This document shows positions 49,592-60,223 of a stretch of DNA of 64,000 bases, piece after piece. The DNA comes from Bombyx mori (Eukaryota > Arthropoda > Insecta > Lepidoptera > Bombycidae). Where the stretch lies: the NCBI RefSeq assembly GCF_030269925.1, contig NC_085112.1:10665501-10729500 (forward strand), given 5' to 3'. The position numbers and the translations under genes were made by a program. The first letter of the stretch is position 1; each line of letters begins with the position of its first letter. The notes beneath the pieces were generated by a model, which saw nothing but the letters and a program-made list of their open reading frames with translations, searched no databases and had not been told where the DNA came from.

Positions 49592-49905
49592 TTTAAATGA
49601 AATACGTATATCAAAAATGTTCTCGATTGACTTCAACGGTGAAGGAGTAACATCGTGTAATACAAATCAAACCCACAAAAATTTTAATATGTGTAATTAC
49701 TGGTGGTAGTCAGAGCACACACGGATCGGTAGCAAGCACTACCTAGCTTATTTCTGCTGTAATTCGTTTAGGTTTGAAGCAGCCTTTAGCCAGCCAGCCC
49801 CAGCGGTCAACCATTGTACTGTAAAAATTGGGATCTATTGACATTTTTAGACCATTAAGATCTCGAGGTGGGTGTCAGTATTTAAGTTGTTTATGTTAAT
49901 TAAAT
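49592..49905 (+). repeat. degenerate Bm1 downstream of gene B
   Basis: AATGAAATACGTATATCAAA, TGTTCTCGATTGACTTCAAC, GTGTAATTACTGGTGGTAG and TCTCGAGGTGGGTGTCAGTA. Ends about 70 bp before the gene B poly(A) site. Confidence 0.6.
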
Positions 49906-49975
49906 TAATTTTACTATTTTAATTTTATTGTTTTAAACATTCAAATAAAATCCGCAGTGCCATTTACAAATACAT

Positions 49976-49981
49976 TTTATT
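49976..49981 (-). terminator. polyadenylation signal of gene B
   Basis: AATAAA on the minus strand about 47 nt past the TAG of gene B exon 3. A second AATAAA-like motif is not needed. Confidence 0.55.
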
Positions 49982-50027
49982 ATCAAAACGAGAATTCTAT
50001 AACCAAAGTACACTGAATTGAAACTGT

Positions 50028-50768
50028 CTACGCCCAAATCGATTCCTGTGTTGTAGTACTTTTCGCGGTCAAATCTTCGAACTGAAAATGAATATATTTA
50101 AAAAATAAATAAATTGCAATATGTTTATATTAAGCAATTGTTTTCAGCAGTAACAATGTAATACTTCTAAATCTCTGTGTGATGCTTTCGTATTGTAAAA
50201 ACAAAAAACCCAAAGTATCGTATATCGCACAGCTGTTAGCAGTAAATAAACAGAATACCTGAATAAAAACTGGTGGTAGGATCTCTCATGAGTCCGCACC
50301 ACCCCGCCTATTTCTGCCGTGAAGCAGCAATGCGTTTCGGTTTGAAGGGCGGGGCAGCCGGTCTAACTATACTGAGACCTTGGAACTTGTGTCTCAAGGT
50401 GGGTGGCGCATTTACGTTGTAGATGTCTATGAGCTCCAGTGACCATTTAACACCAGGTGGGCTGTGAGCTCGTCCACCCATCAAAGCAATAAAAAAATTA
50501 CAGAACTCACCGCTTTAGAAAATCTATTAATCTGATCACCGATAACATTAAAGACAGGTTTCAGTTGATGCACGTTAACATCGTCCACCGATTTGGCCAG
50601 CGTTAAATCCAAGCACTTCCTGAACATGTCCATGTTTGTTTGAAATGATTCAAATATATTCGGGGGGGTCGATGGTGTGTCTCTCTTCACCACGTACGCT
50701 CCGTTTACCTGAAAACGGACACAATGAAATCCTTCACAGTGCTACATGCTGCTTGTAATAATGTGTGT

Positions 50769-50802
<34 letters not shown>

Positions 50803-53381
50803 ATTGAGAGTTTACTGGTGGCCCGAAGGCCTTTCCAGTTTCACCAGGACAGGTGGGCGAGCAAAGGCTCAGCCAAGAGGGGTGGGATTTGCTAACAACT
50901 GCCCGAGCGTCTCCGAAGGAGACCTAACAACTCAAGAGCAATTGTTTCGCGAATGAATCTACTACCGGATCGGAATCGCGACCCGCTGAGAAGATCCGGC
51001 GAGAAACTCAGCGGGCTGATGCATGGGTTAGGTTGCACGTCGACCTCTTTGTCGAGTTCGACGAGTACGGTTACCGGGGTCCCTAAGCCTGCCCCTAGTA
51101 TTAGAGCTGAAGGCATCTAATGCAAAGGTTATTGGATCTGATGGATCCGTAAGGACGTGTCTAGGGCGTCGACGGTGACTGGCTCCTGCATGATCAGGAT
51201 TCGGGGAGTAGTCAGCGGCGGCAACGATAAGGCGATTATCATGACGCATAGCCTTATCGAAGTATCGTTCCGACGCTGACTTCATGTATTTCCGAATTGA
51301 TTCGAGGCCCAGGTCGTCGTGTAGGTCAACGTTCCTCACGAACCACGGAGCTCCGACGGCTAACCTGCAAAAGCGGGATTGTAGAGATTGGAGGGTGTAT
51401 ATGTGTGTGCGGGCCGCGTGAGCGAACACCACACTCGCGTAAGTCATGACGGGCCTTATGCAAGTTTTGTAAAGTGTCACCTTGTTCCGAAGGGACATTT
51501 TACTCCGCTTACAGATCATGGGGTAAAGTCTACCGAGAATAAACGCGGCACGGTCACGGACTGATTTTATATGCGGGCGGAATGTCATCGATGCATCCAG
51601 GGTAACGCCCAGGTACTTGACCTTCCTGGCCCAGGGTATGGGTTGTCTAAAGAGAGTAATCGGGGGTGTGAGATTCCTCCTCCTAATCCGGGAGGAAATT
51701 CGTGTGGAGCTTCCCCTCTGAAATAGCACCGCAGTACTTTTCGCTGGGTTGATGTCTATGCGCCATTTTCGGAACCACTGTCCTAGGGCTAGGGCTGCGC
51801 TCTGAAGCTTCTTCGCGATTAGGGACTTATTTCTACTAGAATAGTAAACAGTCGTGTCGTCAGCGAATAAAGCTAAATGGGTCGATAGCTCGTCGGATGA
51901 TTTTTTGGTTTACCGGGTTTATGTATGACGATAACGTCCGCTTCTTTCCACACCGCGGGAAAGATACAGTTCGCCATAGCGGCATTGAAAATAGATGCCA
52001 ACATCACGATGAGTTGGACGGGTAGAAGTTTAATAACGCGGTTAGATATACCGTCGGAACCGGGAGCCTTGCGAGGACGTAGGTCTTTGATCAAGTCTTT
52101 AACTTCTATCGGGGTGACGGGTGGTAACGCATCCGATGGTGGCAAGGAGGCTCTGCGTTCTACCTCACTGTCTATTAATTCTACATGAACAGGGTCCACG
52201 GATTGAGTGCTGGGCGTGCACTGGGTTTGCAATGTATCGGCCAGCAGCTCTGCTTTTTCGTCATCATCGAACGCCGCGAGTCGGCCTGAGGGGCCTACGA
52301 GGGGGGGCATAGTTACTACCGTATCCGATTTGAGAGTACGAGCTAAGCGGTAGTAAGACCTATGGGAGGGTGCGAGTCCTTCTAAGAAATCAGACCATCT
52401 GGCATCTCGGACTTCGGCGATGCGAGACTTTACGTCGCGTTGTAGGGCACGCATTCGAAAACGATTTTCCGCGGTAGGATACCTGTCGTAGGCGCGTATC
52501 GAGGCGTTCTTAGCTCTAAGGAGTTCCCTAATATCGTCGGACAATGTGTGTATGTATCATCATCATCATCATCATGATCATAAGCCTTTATCTACCCACT
52601 GCTGGACATAGACCTTCTCCAATGCCTTCCAATGTATGTATGTATGTATGTATGTGTATATGTAATATATTTTTTCATAAAAAGTTACACTTTCATTTAA
52701 ACCATGCCCGGCAAAACTGCTTACGCAGTTTGACTGCAGGTAACTCGCTTTATATAAACATAGCTTATAAATTATTAAATTAGATTATATTAATACAATT
52801 AATTTACATAAATGGTTACAACGTATTTAACAAGTGTTTTTTTAATAAACTTTTAAATTTAGCAAGTATAGGTTCACGTCTTATGTCCTCTACTACGTCA
52901 TTTCGGATCCTCGCGATCCACTAACGGTGCTTTTAGGTACCTCAAGCACCAGTCACCGTTCTCGTCGAACCCGTCGCTTGCGACGAAGGGCTCGACGAGT
53001 AAATTAAACCTCAGACACAGCCCACTGAGTTTCTCGCCGGATCTTCTCAGTGGGTCGCGTTTCCGATCCGGTGGTAAATTCTGCGAAGCACGGCTCTTGC
53101 TAGGGTTCGTGTTAGCAACGTCATCAGGTTTGAGCCCCGTGAGCTCACCTACTAGTTAAGGCGACGCTGATATAGCCTCTCAAAGCTTTCATCAGCTTAG
53201 GTAGGAAAACAACTGTGCTCGGGTAAACTATTGAGTAAGTATGGAACTCGTTTTTTTAACATTCTATCTCCATAGTAATTTTGTACCATGGGTATTTCAA
53301 ATTTACCTTTAGACATTGACCTTGTGCCAGTTTTATGTTGCACTAAATTAGTTAAACAATCTTGTTTACTATGACTGTTTA

Positions 53382-53438
<57 letters not shown>

Positions 53439-56400
53439 CAGGAGGAAATCGCCGGACTTCCGCCCTCCACTGGGGATGGAGGGCGGGGCATGTCAGAGTC
53501 TCACCTCCTGTCGCTCAACAACCAACGTCCAAACCTCGCATGAGACAGAACTCATGAAGAGGCAGAGGGGGGAAAGTGAAGCGTTTAGTGCGGAGCACAT
53601 CTCTCCCATCACCCTCCCCCTCGGGACGCCGGACCGGCGGTCGTCGGCGCCACGACCACCAGCCCTCTCGGTCGGCAGGCTATCCGAAGCCCGCCTAGAT
53701 GGCGCCGGTTAGAGTGAGCTATCCTACGGAATACCCCGCTGGACCAGAACCAGCGTGAGTCGAGGATAGCCGGCCTTCCATCACCCGGATGCTCTTGCGT
53801 AAAACGCGTGCAGAGCAGCTTGCACGTCGTCTTCTTAGGCCCCCTCGCCGGTCCCCAGACCGACATGTGAGGGGGACCCGAAACACTTAGAGGGCCAGGG
53901 CTTGGGCGAGATCCGCCTCCCTGGCCCCCGCTCGACGGCGGCGGGATTGTGCGTCTCTCACGCGCCCCGCCGCCTCCTTCTGCGAGATGGTGCACTCGCA
54001 GAAGTCGAGCATCGCCTTCCACGACTCGTCGTCGCCGAGCATCGATGCCACGACACTCGGCAACGACAAGTCGTTTCCTGTTTTTGCGACGAGGACACGG
54101 CGCCACCCCTCCCATGCGGGGCAGGCAACGAGCGTGTGCTCCGCCGTGTCCAAGTCGCAACCACAACGGTGGCACTCTGCCGTCGGCTCGGCTCCGATCC
54201 GGTGCAGGAACTCACCGAAGCAACCATGCCCAGTGAGCACCTGCGTGAGCCGGAAAGTGAGGCGTCCTCTGTCACGATTCACCCAATCCACAAGGACCGG
54301 GCGAATCGCCTCGACGGTCCTACGACCGGCCGAAGGATCAGCCAGCCGTCTGGACCATGACTCCAGCACGGACCGCCGAGATTGGGCCCTCCGCGCTCTG
54401 ACCACACAGGGGCTGGGACGCGCCACGCCCCGGGCACGAAGGTCAGCCCGCCACTGATAGTCAGCAGCGAGCGCCTCCGCTTCCAGAATCCAAGGCGGCG
54501 TCCCAGCCAGTACACACGCCGCCTCAAAGGAGATGGTGCGATAACCACGGATGACCCTGACCGCGATGGTGCGTTGCGGCCGTTGCAGCAGCTTCGCCAC
54601 CCCCGCGGCCAGGGACTGGCCCCACACAGGTGCCCCGTATAGGGCCATTGATCGCACCACCCCCGTATAGAGACGGCGCGTCACCTGGTCAGGCCCCCCG
54701 ACGTTGGGCAGAAGCCGGCTTAACGCGCCGGCCACCCCCAACAAACGAGGGACCAGGTTCTGAAAGTGAGCACGGAAGGTCCAACGACTGTCCAGGATGA
54801 GGCCGAGGTACTTCAACTGCACCCCGACCCCGATACGGACGCCTCCAACCACGATATGGGCATCGACAGGTGGCACTCTCCGGGGCCTGTGGAACCACAT
54901 GGCCTCGGATTTACTGAGCGCCACGTCGAGGCCCAATCTCCTGATTTTGCCGACGACATGCGCCACCCCAGCGGTAGCAAGACGGGCAGACTCAGCAAAA
55001 CTCCCCCCCCGGGCCACGACTAACGTGTCGTCTGCGTAACAGATTACGCTCAAGCCCGGGAGGAGGGCACCCCTTAGCACCCAGTCATACCCGATATTCC
55101 ACAAAAGAGGGCCGAGCACCGACCCCTGTGGAACACCGCGCACGACCGGGAACCGGTGCAGGATCCCACCGTGTCCGGTACACGTGACCGATCTGTCCTC
55201 CAAGTAGGAACCCACCAGCCGGCGGAGGTAGGGAGGCACTCCATGTCGTTCCAGCGCCCCCCCTATCACGGACCAGGGCAGGGTGTTAAACGCATTGGCG
55301 ATGTCGAGCGACACCGCCAAAGCCACCCCACCCCTGGAGACGGCCTCCTCCGAGAGGGCCCGCACGCGAAGGATCGCGTCTACTGTTGAGCGGCCCTCTC
55401 GGAAGCCATACTGCTCCGCCGACAGATCGGGTCCCACCCTGACCAGATGCTGAATGATGCGGGCCGCCAGAATGCGTTCCAGACTGTTTACAAGTAGAAG
55501 ATATTTATGTTTCAGGCTAGCCGGTAAAATTTTATATAGTTTAGAGTAATCTTCTTTACATTGATTCTTTGTCTTTTTATTTACGAGTAATTTTAAAAAT
55601 CTTGTTTGCAATGATTCTATTTTATCAATGTATGTTTTCTCTTTTGAACAGAAGTTATGCTTCTCTTTCGAAGCAATCAACGCTGGTATCAAATATAGCC
55701 GAATGACTCAAAGATGGAATTGCAACGTGTAATGATCCTCCTCCTTCTGTCGTAAATCCTCAATGCTGAGGATCGCGACCTCTGTGGGATTTCAGAATCT
55801 TCCGGCGGACTATATCACGCCACGTCACGCCACAAATCAAGGTCATTCTATTGCGAATGCGAAGTGATGGAGAATTTCGTAGTGAGATGCGAGTTCTTGT
55901 TTATTTATTTTATTTTATTTATTTATTTATTTAATAAGTTGTTTGAATTTTATAGAATCGCAAGGCTGACCTCGGCGGCGTAATGTATGCGTAACGATCA
56001 GGGGACCAAAAAAAGAAGATGACGATACGAATAGGCGATTCGGCTGATTGTTTTGTGAGTTTAAAGGAAGTAATGAGAAATGGGTCCAAAACCTGAAGTT
56101 AAAATCTGTTCCGAATCAGTGAAGCTTATCAACATTAATAAATAGATAATGGATTTCTTCTTTTACGTCGTTTCAGTCTGGACAGAGCGTTCGTGGTCAT
56201 GATGTAGCTCTTTCTTTCTCTCTCTTACGAAGTCTCGCCGCCTCCTTCGTTCTGCATTGGGTCTGGGATGTCAACGTACTAAGGCTAGCTCGAGGAAGTT
56301 AACATTGTTTTAATTTAACACCAGACTATGAGCATATTATAGCTATTAATGACGTCACTAGATATTCATATTCTTAGCAACATTTGGCTTGCGGTAAAGC

Positions 56401-57781
56401 AATAGAGTAACCACTTAAGTTTACTTCTCAGCTGAATTTTAATATCTTGTATCATATTACATGCTGTACCATTCTACAATATTTTATTTTATTGCATAGA
56501 AGGGTGGACGAGCTCACAGCCCACCTAGTGTTAAGTGGTTACTGGAGCCCATGGACAACTACAACGTAAATGCGCCACCCACCTTGAGATATAAGTTCTA
56601 AGGTCTCAGTATAGTTACAACGGCCCTTCAAACCGAAACGCATTACTGCCTCACGATAGAAATATGGGGGGTGGTGGTACCTACCCGTGCGGACTCACAA
56701 AAGGTCCTACTACCAGTAACTTCTCAATATACATACCAGTAAACTAAGCTGCGCAATAAATTATATTCTATCTGTTCAGAATCTCATAAAGATTATTGAT
56801 ATTAGCCGACTGATGCAAGAAATTTTACTAAGCTTTCTATATTTTAAAAAAAACCTGGCAATTTTCATTAATTGTCAATTGTTTTTCGTTTAATGACCGT
56901 TGAAATATTAACTGCGTCCGTTGCCCGGAAAAGCCCTCCGAGTCTTGTTCTCCGATATAGGGCTATCAAACATTTTACATTTTAGTAAGTCCCTGGCGAG
57001 CTTTATCCGGATTGATCCGGGCACTTCCCTAATATCATCATCCAATCTGCTAAATTGCTACTTTTTTGGCAAACACCGTCATTACATGCCGCTTCCTTGA
57101 TCACGTTTTTGTGAAAATTTAATTAGTTTTAAATCCGAATTGAAGATACGTTTAGGTTTTTTTTTTATCAAAATTACTCAGAGTAATGTGTATTAGCCAG
57201 TTTTTGATCATGGCAATCTTAAGAACTGCTTCAAGTATTCGTGTATTTCAATTTGCGATAGATCTATGTAGTTGTGAATGACTTGTGTTTTTTTTAATTG
57301 CATATATGGGTGGTCGAGCTCACAGCCCAAAGACATCTATGACGTAAATGCGCCACCCACCTTGAGATATAAGTTCTAAGGTGTCAGTATAGTTACAACG
57401 GCTACCCCACCCTTCAAACCGAAACACATTACTGCTTCACGGCAGAAATAGGCGGGGTGGTGGTACCTACCCGTGCGGACTCACAAGAGGTCCTACCACC
57501 AGTAAAAACGCTTTCAACGCTTAAAAACGCTTTCGACGCTTCCACAAAAATAAATCATGTACTTCTCCGTCATGTCGGAGTAAGTGTATTTTTACTAATT
57601 AAGGTGACAGCTGGACTCGCGTACCAATTAGACACGTAATACTTGTGTGAGCTTGTTCGTTTAAAATAGGCTAAATTTAATCAACTTACGCGATATGAAT
57701 GTGTGTATCCAACTTATAACTCACCTCAAGCAAAAGTGCACATAGAATGTTCACTATAACAACTATGTTAAGTTTCATCAT
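50028..57781 (-). CDS. gene B: small secreted protein, 3 exons, 102 aa
   Basis: Spliced model: exon 1 57781-57725 (19 codons; a second in-frame ATG follows directly), exon 2 50708-50511 (66 codons), exon 3 50081-50028 (17 codons plus TAG). Introns are phase 0 with GTGAGT donors and TTTTCAG acceptors. Exon 1 gives a signal peptide (MMKLNIVVIVNILCALLLE). Exon 2 begins VNGAYVVKRDTP, echoing the VKRDAP motif of gene A, and continues into a helical-looking core with one Cys (FRKCLDLTLA) and the segment PVFNVIGDQINRFSKA. Exon 3 encodes FEDLTAKSTTTQESIWA. Intron 1 is 7.0 kb and full of retrotransposons. The reading frame is intact, so the gene may still be active. Function not recognised; inferred secreted helical peptide of the same family as A. 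Confidence 0.78.
50269..50498 (+). mobile_element. Bm1 SINE body in gene B intron 2
   Basis: ACTGGTGGTAGGATCTCTCA to AAGCAATAAAAAAATTA. Its A tail ends 12 bp from the exon 2 donor at 50511, antisense to gene B. Confidence 0.83.
50772..52546 (-). mobile_element. Jockey-type non-LTR retrotransposon, 5'-truncated and internally deleted
   Basis: Minus-strand LINE ending in a 28-nt A tail (50772-50799 as T). The 3' UTR is 50800-51027. The RT ORF is in two blocks. Positions 52544-51873 cover the linker and start of RT, including RKAPGSDGISNRVIKLLP and KPGKPKNHPTSYRPI. From about 51893 to 51028, in another frame, it resumes at LALFADDTTVYYSS, the catalytic ADD motif, and runs through thumb-like sequence (KVKYLGVTLDASMTFRPHI) to the stop. 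The RT core between SYRPI and the ADD motif, including the PQG motif, is missing. No endonuclease is present. It sits in intron 1 of gene B, in the sense direction of that gene, and cannot transpose by itself. Confidence 0.85.
52554..52655. repeat. (ATC)n and (GTAT)n microsatellites at the LINE edge
   Basis: ATCATCATCATCATCATCAT at 52556-52575 and GTATGTATGTATGTATGTAT at 52633-52653, with a repeat phrase CCCACTGCTGGACATAGACC between them. The Jockey-type LINE ends right at the first one. Confidence 0.75.
52857..53210 (+). mobile_element. Jockey-like LINE 3' UTR fragment
   Basis: Contains GTTTCTCGCCGGATCTTCTC AGTGGGTCGCG and later GTTAGCAACGTCATCAGGTT, TGAGCCCCGTGAGCTCACCT. The same phrases, inverted, are in the 3' UTR of the LINE at 50800-51030 and at 43410-43590. 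In intron 1 of gene B, antisense to it. Confidence 0.55.
53385..55484 (-). mobile_element. R1-clade non-LTR retrotransposon, 5'-truncated, with long poly(A)
   Basis: Minus-strand LINE in intron 1 of gene B. A 54-nt A tail (53385-53438) and GC-rich 3' UTR follow an intact ORF segment from 55484 to 53887. It contains the RT blocks AEQYGFREGRSTVDAI, VSLDIANAFNTLPW, GVPQGSVLGPLLW and CYADDTLVVA, then a C-terminal Cys-Cys-His-Cys knuckle (CHRCGCDLDTAEHTLVAC). This arrangement is typical of R1-clade elements of arthropods. The endonuclease and the RT N-terminus are lost. The open frame and long pure tail point to a young insertion. Its base composition is far more GC-rich than its surroundings. Confidence 0.88.
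55485..55692 (-). pseudogene. AT-rich RT-related fragment fused in frame to the R1 LINE
   Basis: Reads on the minus strand as YIDKIESLQTRFLKLL, then YKILPASLKHKYLLLVNS, then runs straight into the R1-clade sequence LERILAARI at 55484. Codon use and GC content change sharply at the joint. The segment resembles the post-RT region of Jockey/CR1-type LINEs (a conserved I-x-x-I-Q-x-R-F-L-like stretch), so it is likely a separate older element. The fusion could be an insertion into that element or a template switch during reverse transcription. Confidence 0.5.
55735..56015. repeat. unclassified interspersed repeat next to the LINE cluster
   Basis: GATCCTCCTCCTTCTGTCGT, CAATGCTGAGGATCGCGACC and CTATATCACGCCACGTCACG. 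A short related piece (AGTCGCGATCCTCAGCAATA) lies at 13210. It is interrupted by a (TTTA/TTTTA)n stretch at 55898-55935. Confidence 0.4.
56481..56719 (-). mobile_element. Bm1 SINE body in gene B intron 1
   Basis: TTGCATAGAAGGGTGGACGA to AAGGTCCTACTACCAGTA, sense to gene B. Small deletion around GCCCCACCC. Confidence 0.8.
57288..57504 (-). mobile_element. Bm1 SINE body in gene B intron 1
   Basis: T run 57288-57295, GGGTGGTCGAGCTCACAGCC, then a deletion, body to GGTCCTACCACCAGT. Lies about 220 bp from exon 1 of gene B. Confidence 0.8.
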
Positions 57782-57820
57782 TGTAAGTGCTTGTAAGATT
57801 TGCTATTAAATTTAACGACA

Positions 57821-57857
57821 AACTGAATTATGTATCTCAGCTCATACCATTTTAAGT
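57821..57857 (-). promoter_or_regulatory. core promoter of gene B (TATA-like plus TCAGTT initiator)
   Basis: On the minus strand ACTTAAAA (57857-57850) is followed after about 25 nt by TCAGTT (57826-57821), the arthropod initiator consensus. The ATG follows about 40 nt later. Box order and spacing fit a TATA-Inr promoter. Confidence 0.5.
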
Positions 57858-57957
57858 ACCTGGTCGATGTAACACTAGCCAAACCGTCTCAATTAGCATA
57901 AGCGTATCGAAAACTACAGGGGGTTGTAAAATTTGGCGTTAAATTAATTTCATATCC

Positions 57958-58330
57958 TTTTTTTATTGCACTTGTAGGCAGACGAGCATACGGCCCATCT
58001 GATAGTGAGTGGTTACAGTCGCCCATGGACTTCGGCTATGCCAGGGGCAGAGCCAAGCCGCTGCCTACCATTAAGTGCTCTCCACAAGCCTCGTTTGAAA
58101 AAGGATATGTCATAGCGCTCGGGAAACACCGTAGAGGGGAGTTCATTCCATAGTCGAATAATACGTGGCAAAAAAGATCTCTGGAAACGAAATTTGGATG
58201 AACGCAGTGGCTCCGGGTAGTATGGATGAACTCTATTCCGGTGGCGGGCGGCACGATGGTAAAAACGAGATGATGGAATCATCTCAAACAATTCCTCAGA
58301 GCACTCCCCGTAGAACATACAGTAAAAAAT
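57958..58330 (-). mobile_element. CR1/Jockey-like LINE 3' end (ORF2 C-terminus)
   Basis: Minus-strand ORF 58318-58013 reads SSRFYHRAARHRNRVHPYYP, then FLPRIIRLWNELPSTVFPER, then GSAPGIAEVHGRL and stop. The x-LPRxIRLWNELP-x-x-VFP block is the common C-terminal signature of these LINE polymerases. The 3' UTR ends in a T run near 57958-57967, the A tail on the element strand. 5'-truncated. It ends only about 100 bp upstream of the TATA-like box of gene B. Shorter copies of the same 3' end occur at 2983, 4400, 24885 and 35888. Confidence 0.75.
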
Positions 58331-58764
58331 ATAGAGAGAAGCGGATACTATTTATCTAGTCAACTCTGAAAACGTATCACGTGTCATTTTTACACTACTA
58401 CCTGTCTCATAAGCATTAAGATCTTAATGTAATAAGAATATATTCATGCACGTGTTGTGAAACGTGAGCACTAGTCAATGATTGAAATGAAAAATGGCAA
58501 GTCTATAAATAAATGTATTGTCTGACAAACATCCTGTATATAGAATTAACATCACACATTAGTCGCAATACCGGTAGGTATTGGCGGTCAAAGGTTGCTT
58601 CAAGTAAACAAACACAATGTTTACTTATTTTTTCAATTCTCTTGTTGAATGTGATTGGCACGATGATCGTGCTAAATCATTGCTATCATTAATCACTACA
58701 TTTATATCTGATCAGAAGATCCAATTTATTATATTTACTTAACTTACATAACATAACTTTTGTA

Positions 58765-58875
58765 AATGTTTGTTTCTTTTTAACGAACTCACGGCCCACC
58801 CAATCATAAGTGGTTACCTCACCCCTAAACATCAACCACGTCAATACTGCCGAAAATTACATATCAAGGTAGGAA
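58765..58875 (-). repeat. old Bm1 fragment upstream of gene B
   Basis: CGAACTCACGGCCCACCCAA TCATAAGTGGTTACC and ACATATCAAGGTAGG in inverse Bm1 order. Confidence 0.4.
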
Positions 58876-59356
58876 TTGACAATAGATATGGCTAAAGAAA
58901 TACAATCAATACAAATCCTTATATTAATAGCGCATAGTAGGGTGATGGCGAAGCTGGTTTTGGGCAATTATCGGAGCCCATCGGCGTCAGCAACGCGACT
59001 GCCACCTTGGCACATGAGGTCAAAATCTCATTTGTATTTGCTGTCTCGTCCTCCAAAGCGGAACACGTGACTGATTTGCAGCAGAAAAGAACAAGATATC
59101 GGTATCTACCCTTGTTAATTTACAATGTACCCTACGTCATTTTACACTTCTAAATATTGACATATCGTTTAGATTTCTGTACCAAGTGTGCTACAATTAA
59201 GGAAGAATGTTAGGATCTTATTCTGGATCGAATGCAATCGTGACCTAGCAAGAAAGATACCCGATCTATTCGTATCCAGTCAGATATTAGGGTTCAAATC
59301 TTACAGCAAATAAAAATTTAGCTATCGGTTAGTCTATTAATGCTCTTGTCTACCTA

Positions 59357-59578
59357 TTTTTTTTATTGCTTAGATGAGTGGACGAGCTCACAGCCCATAG
59401 ACACCTACAACGTAAATGCGCCACTCACCTAGAGATATAAGATCTAAGGTCTCAAGTATAGTTACAACGGCTGCCCCCCCCCCCCCCTTCAAGCCGAAAC
59501 GCATTACTGCTCACGGCAGAAATAGGCATGGTGGTGGTACCTACCCGCGCGCACTCACAAGAGGTCCTACCATCAGTA
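59357..59578 (-). mobile_element. Bm1 SINE body
   Basis: T run, GCTTAGATGAGTGGACGAGC, a C run of 13 at 59475-59487, and GAGGTCCTACCATCAGT. Between genes B and C. Confidence 0.8.
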
Positions 59579-60201
59579 TCTGTATCTTGTGTCTAGTGAA
59601 ATTAATAATAAAATTTAAAATATTACGACCAAAGAAAATCCTTGATATTCGAATTTTTTGTTCTTAAAATAACTAAGAATTTTTTTGTTCTTTTAATACC
59701 TTATTTAAGTATTACCTATGGGTCGGGATACAAATAACATATATCCTAAAATGTATCAGCGTTTTTATCATAAAAAAGCCCAACATTTTATTTATATATT
59801 TCATAAAAAAATATCCTTTAAAATTACGTTAAAGCCCCAGAAGCAATAGAATAATAAATAAATACTGAAATTTTATTCTTTATTATTTCAAATATATTAA
59901 CAATCCTGTAACTATTAAATATTATACAAATATATTAAAATATAATACATATCATAAGCATATTCAATTATGCATTTTAAATATATTATTTCATATCACA
60001 TGTATTTTACGCATATCTCTGACGTAAATTCCTTATATACACAAAACGTTTGATTGTGATACTTTTACTAGTACAAAATTTCGAAACGCTTCGATTTGAG
60101 ATATCATTGCCAGCTACCGTTTATGACAAGCTACTTATGCTGGAATAGAATACGGTAAATTATTGTCATACTTCATTAAGCATTATTAACTTAGAATCCC
60201 C

Positions 60202-60207
60202 TTTATT
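60202..60207 (-). terminator. possible polyadenylation signal of gene C
   Basis: AATAAA on the minus strand 17 nt past the stop. The stop itself sits in GAATAAAAA, another AATAAA. Further signals occur near 59874. I cannot tell which is used. Confidence 0.35.
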
Positions 60208-60223
60208 CATTTAGCCTTTTTTT

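Noticed and set aside
53362..53712. 116-codon plus-strand ORF beginning with a long Phe run
   Set aside because: The Phe run is the translated poly(T) tail of the minus-strand LINE.
53902..55389. Several ORFs of 77-156 codons on the plus strand across the R1 LINE
   Set aside because: They are antisense shadows of the GC-rich RT frame, which carries clear RT motifs on the minus strand.
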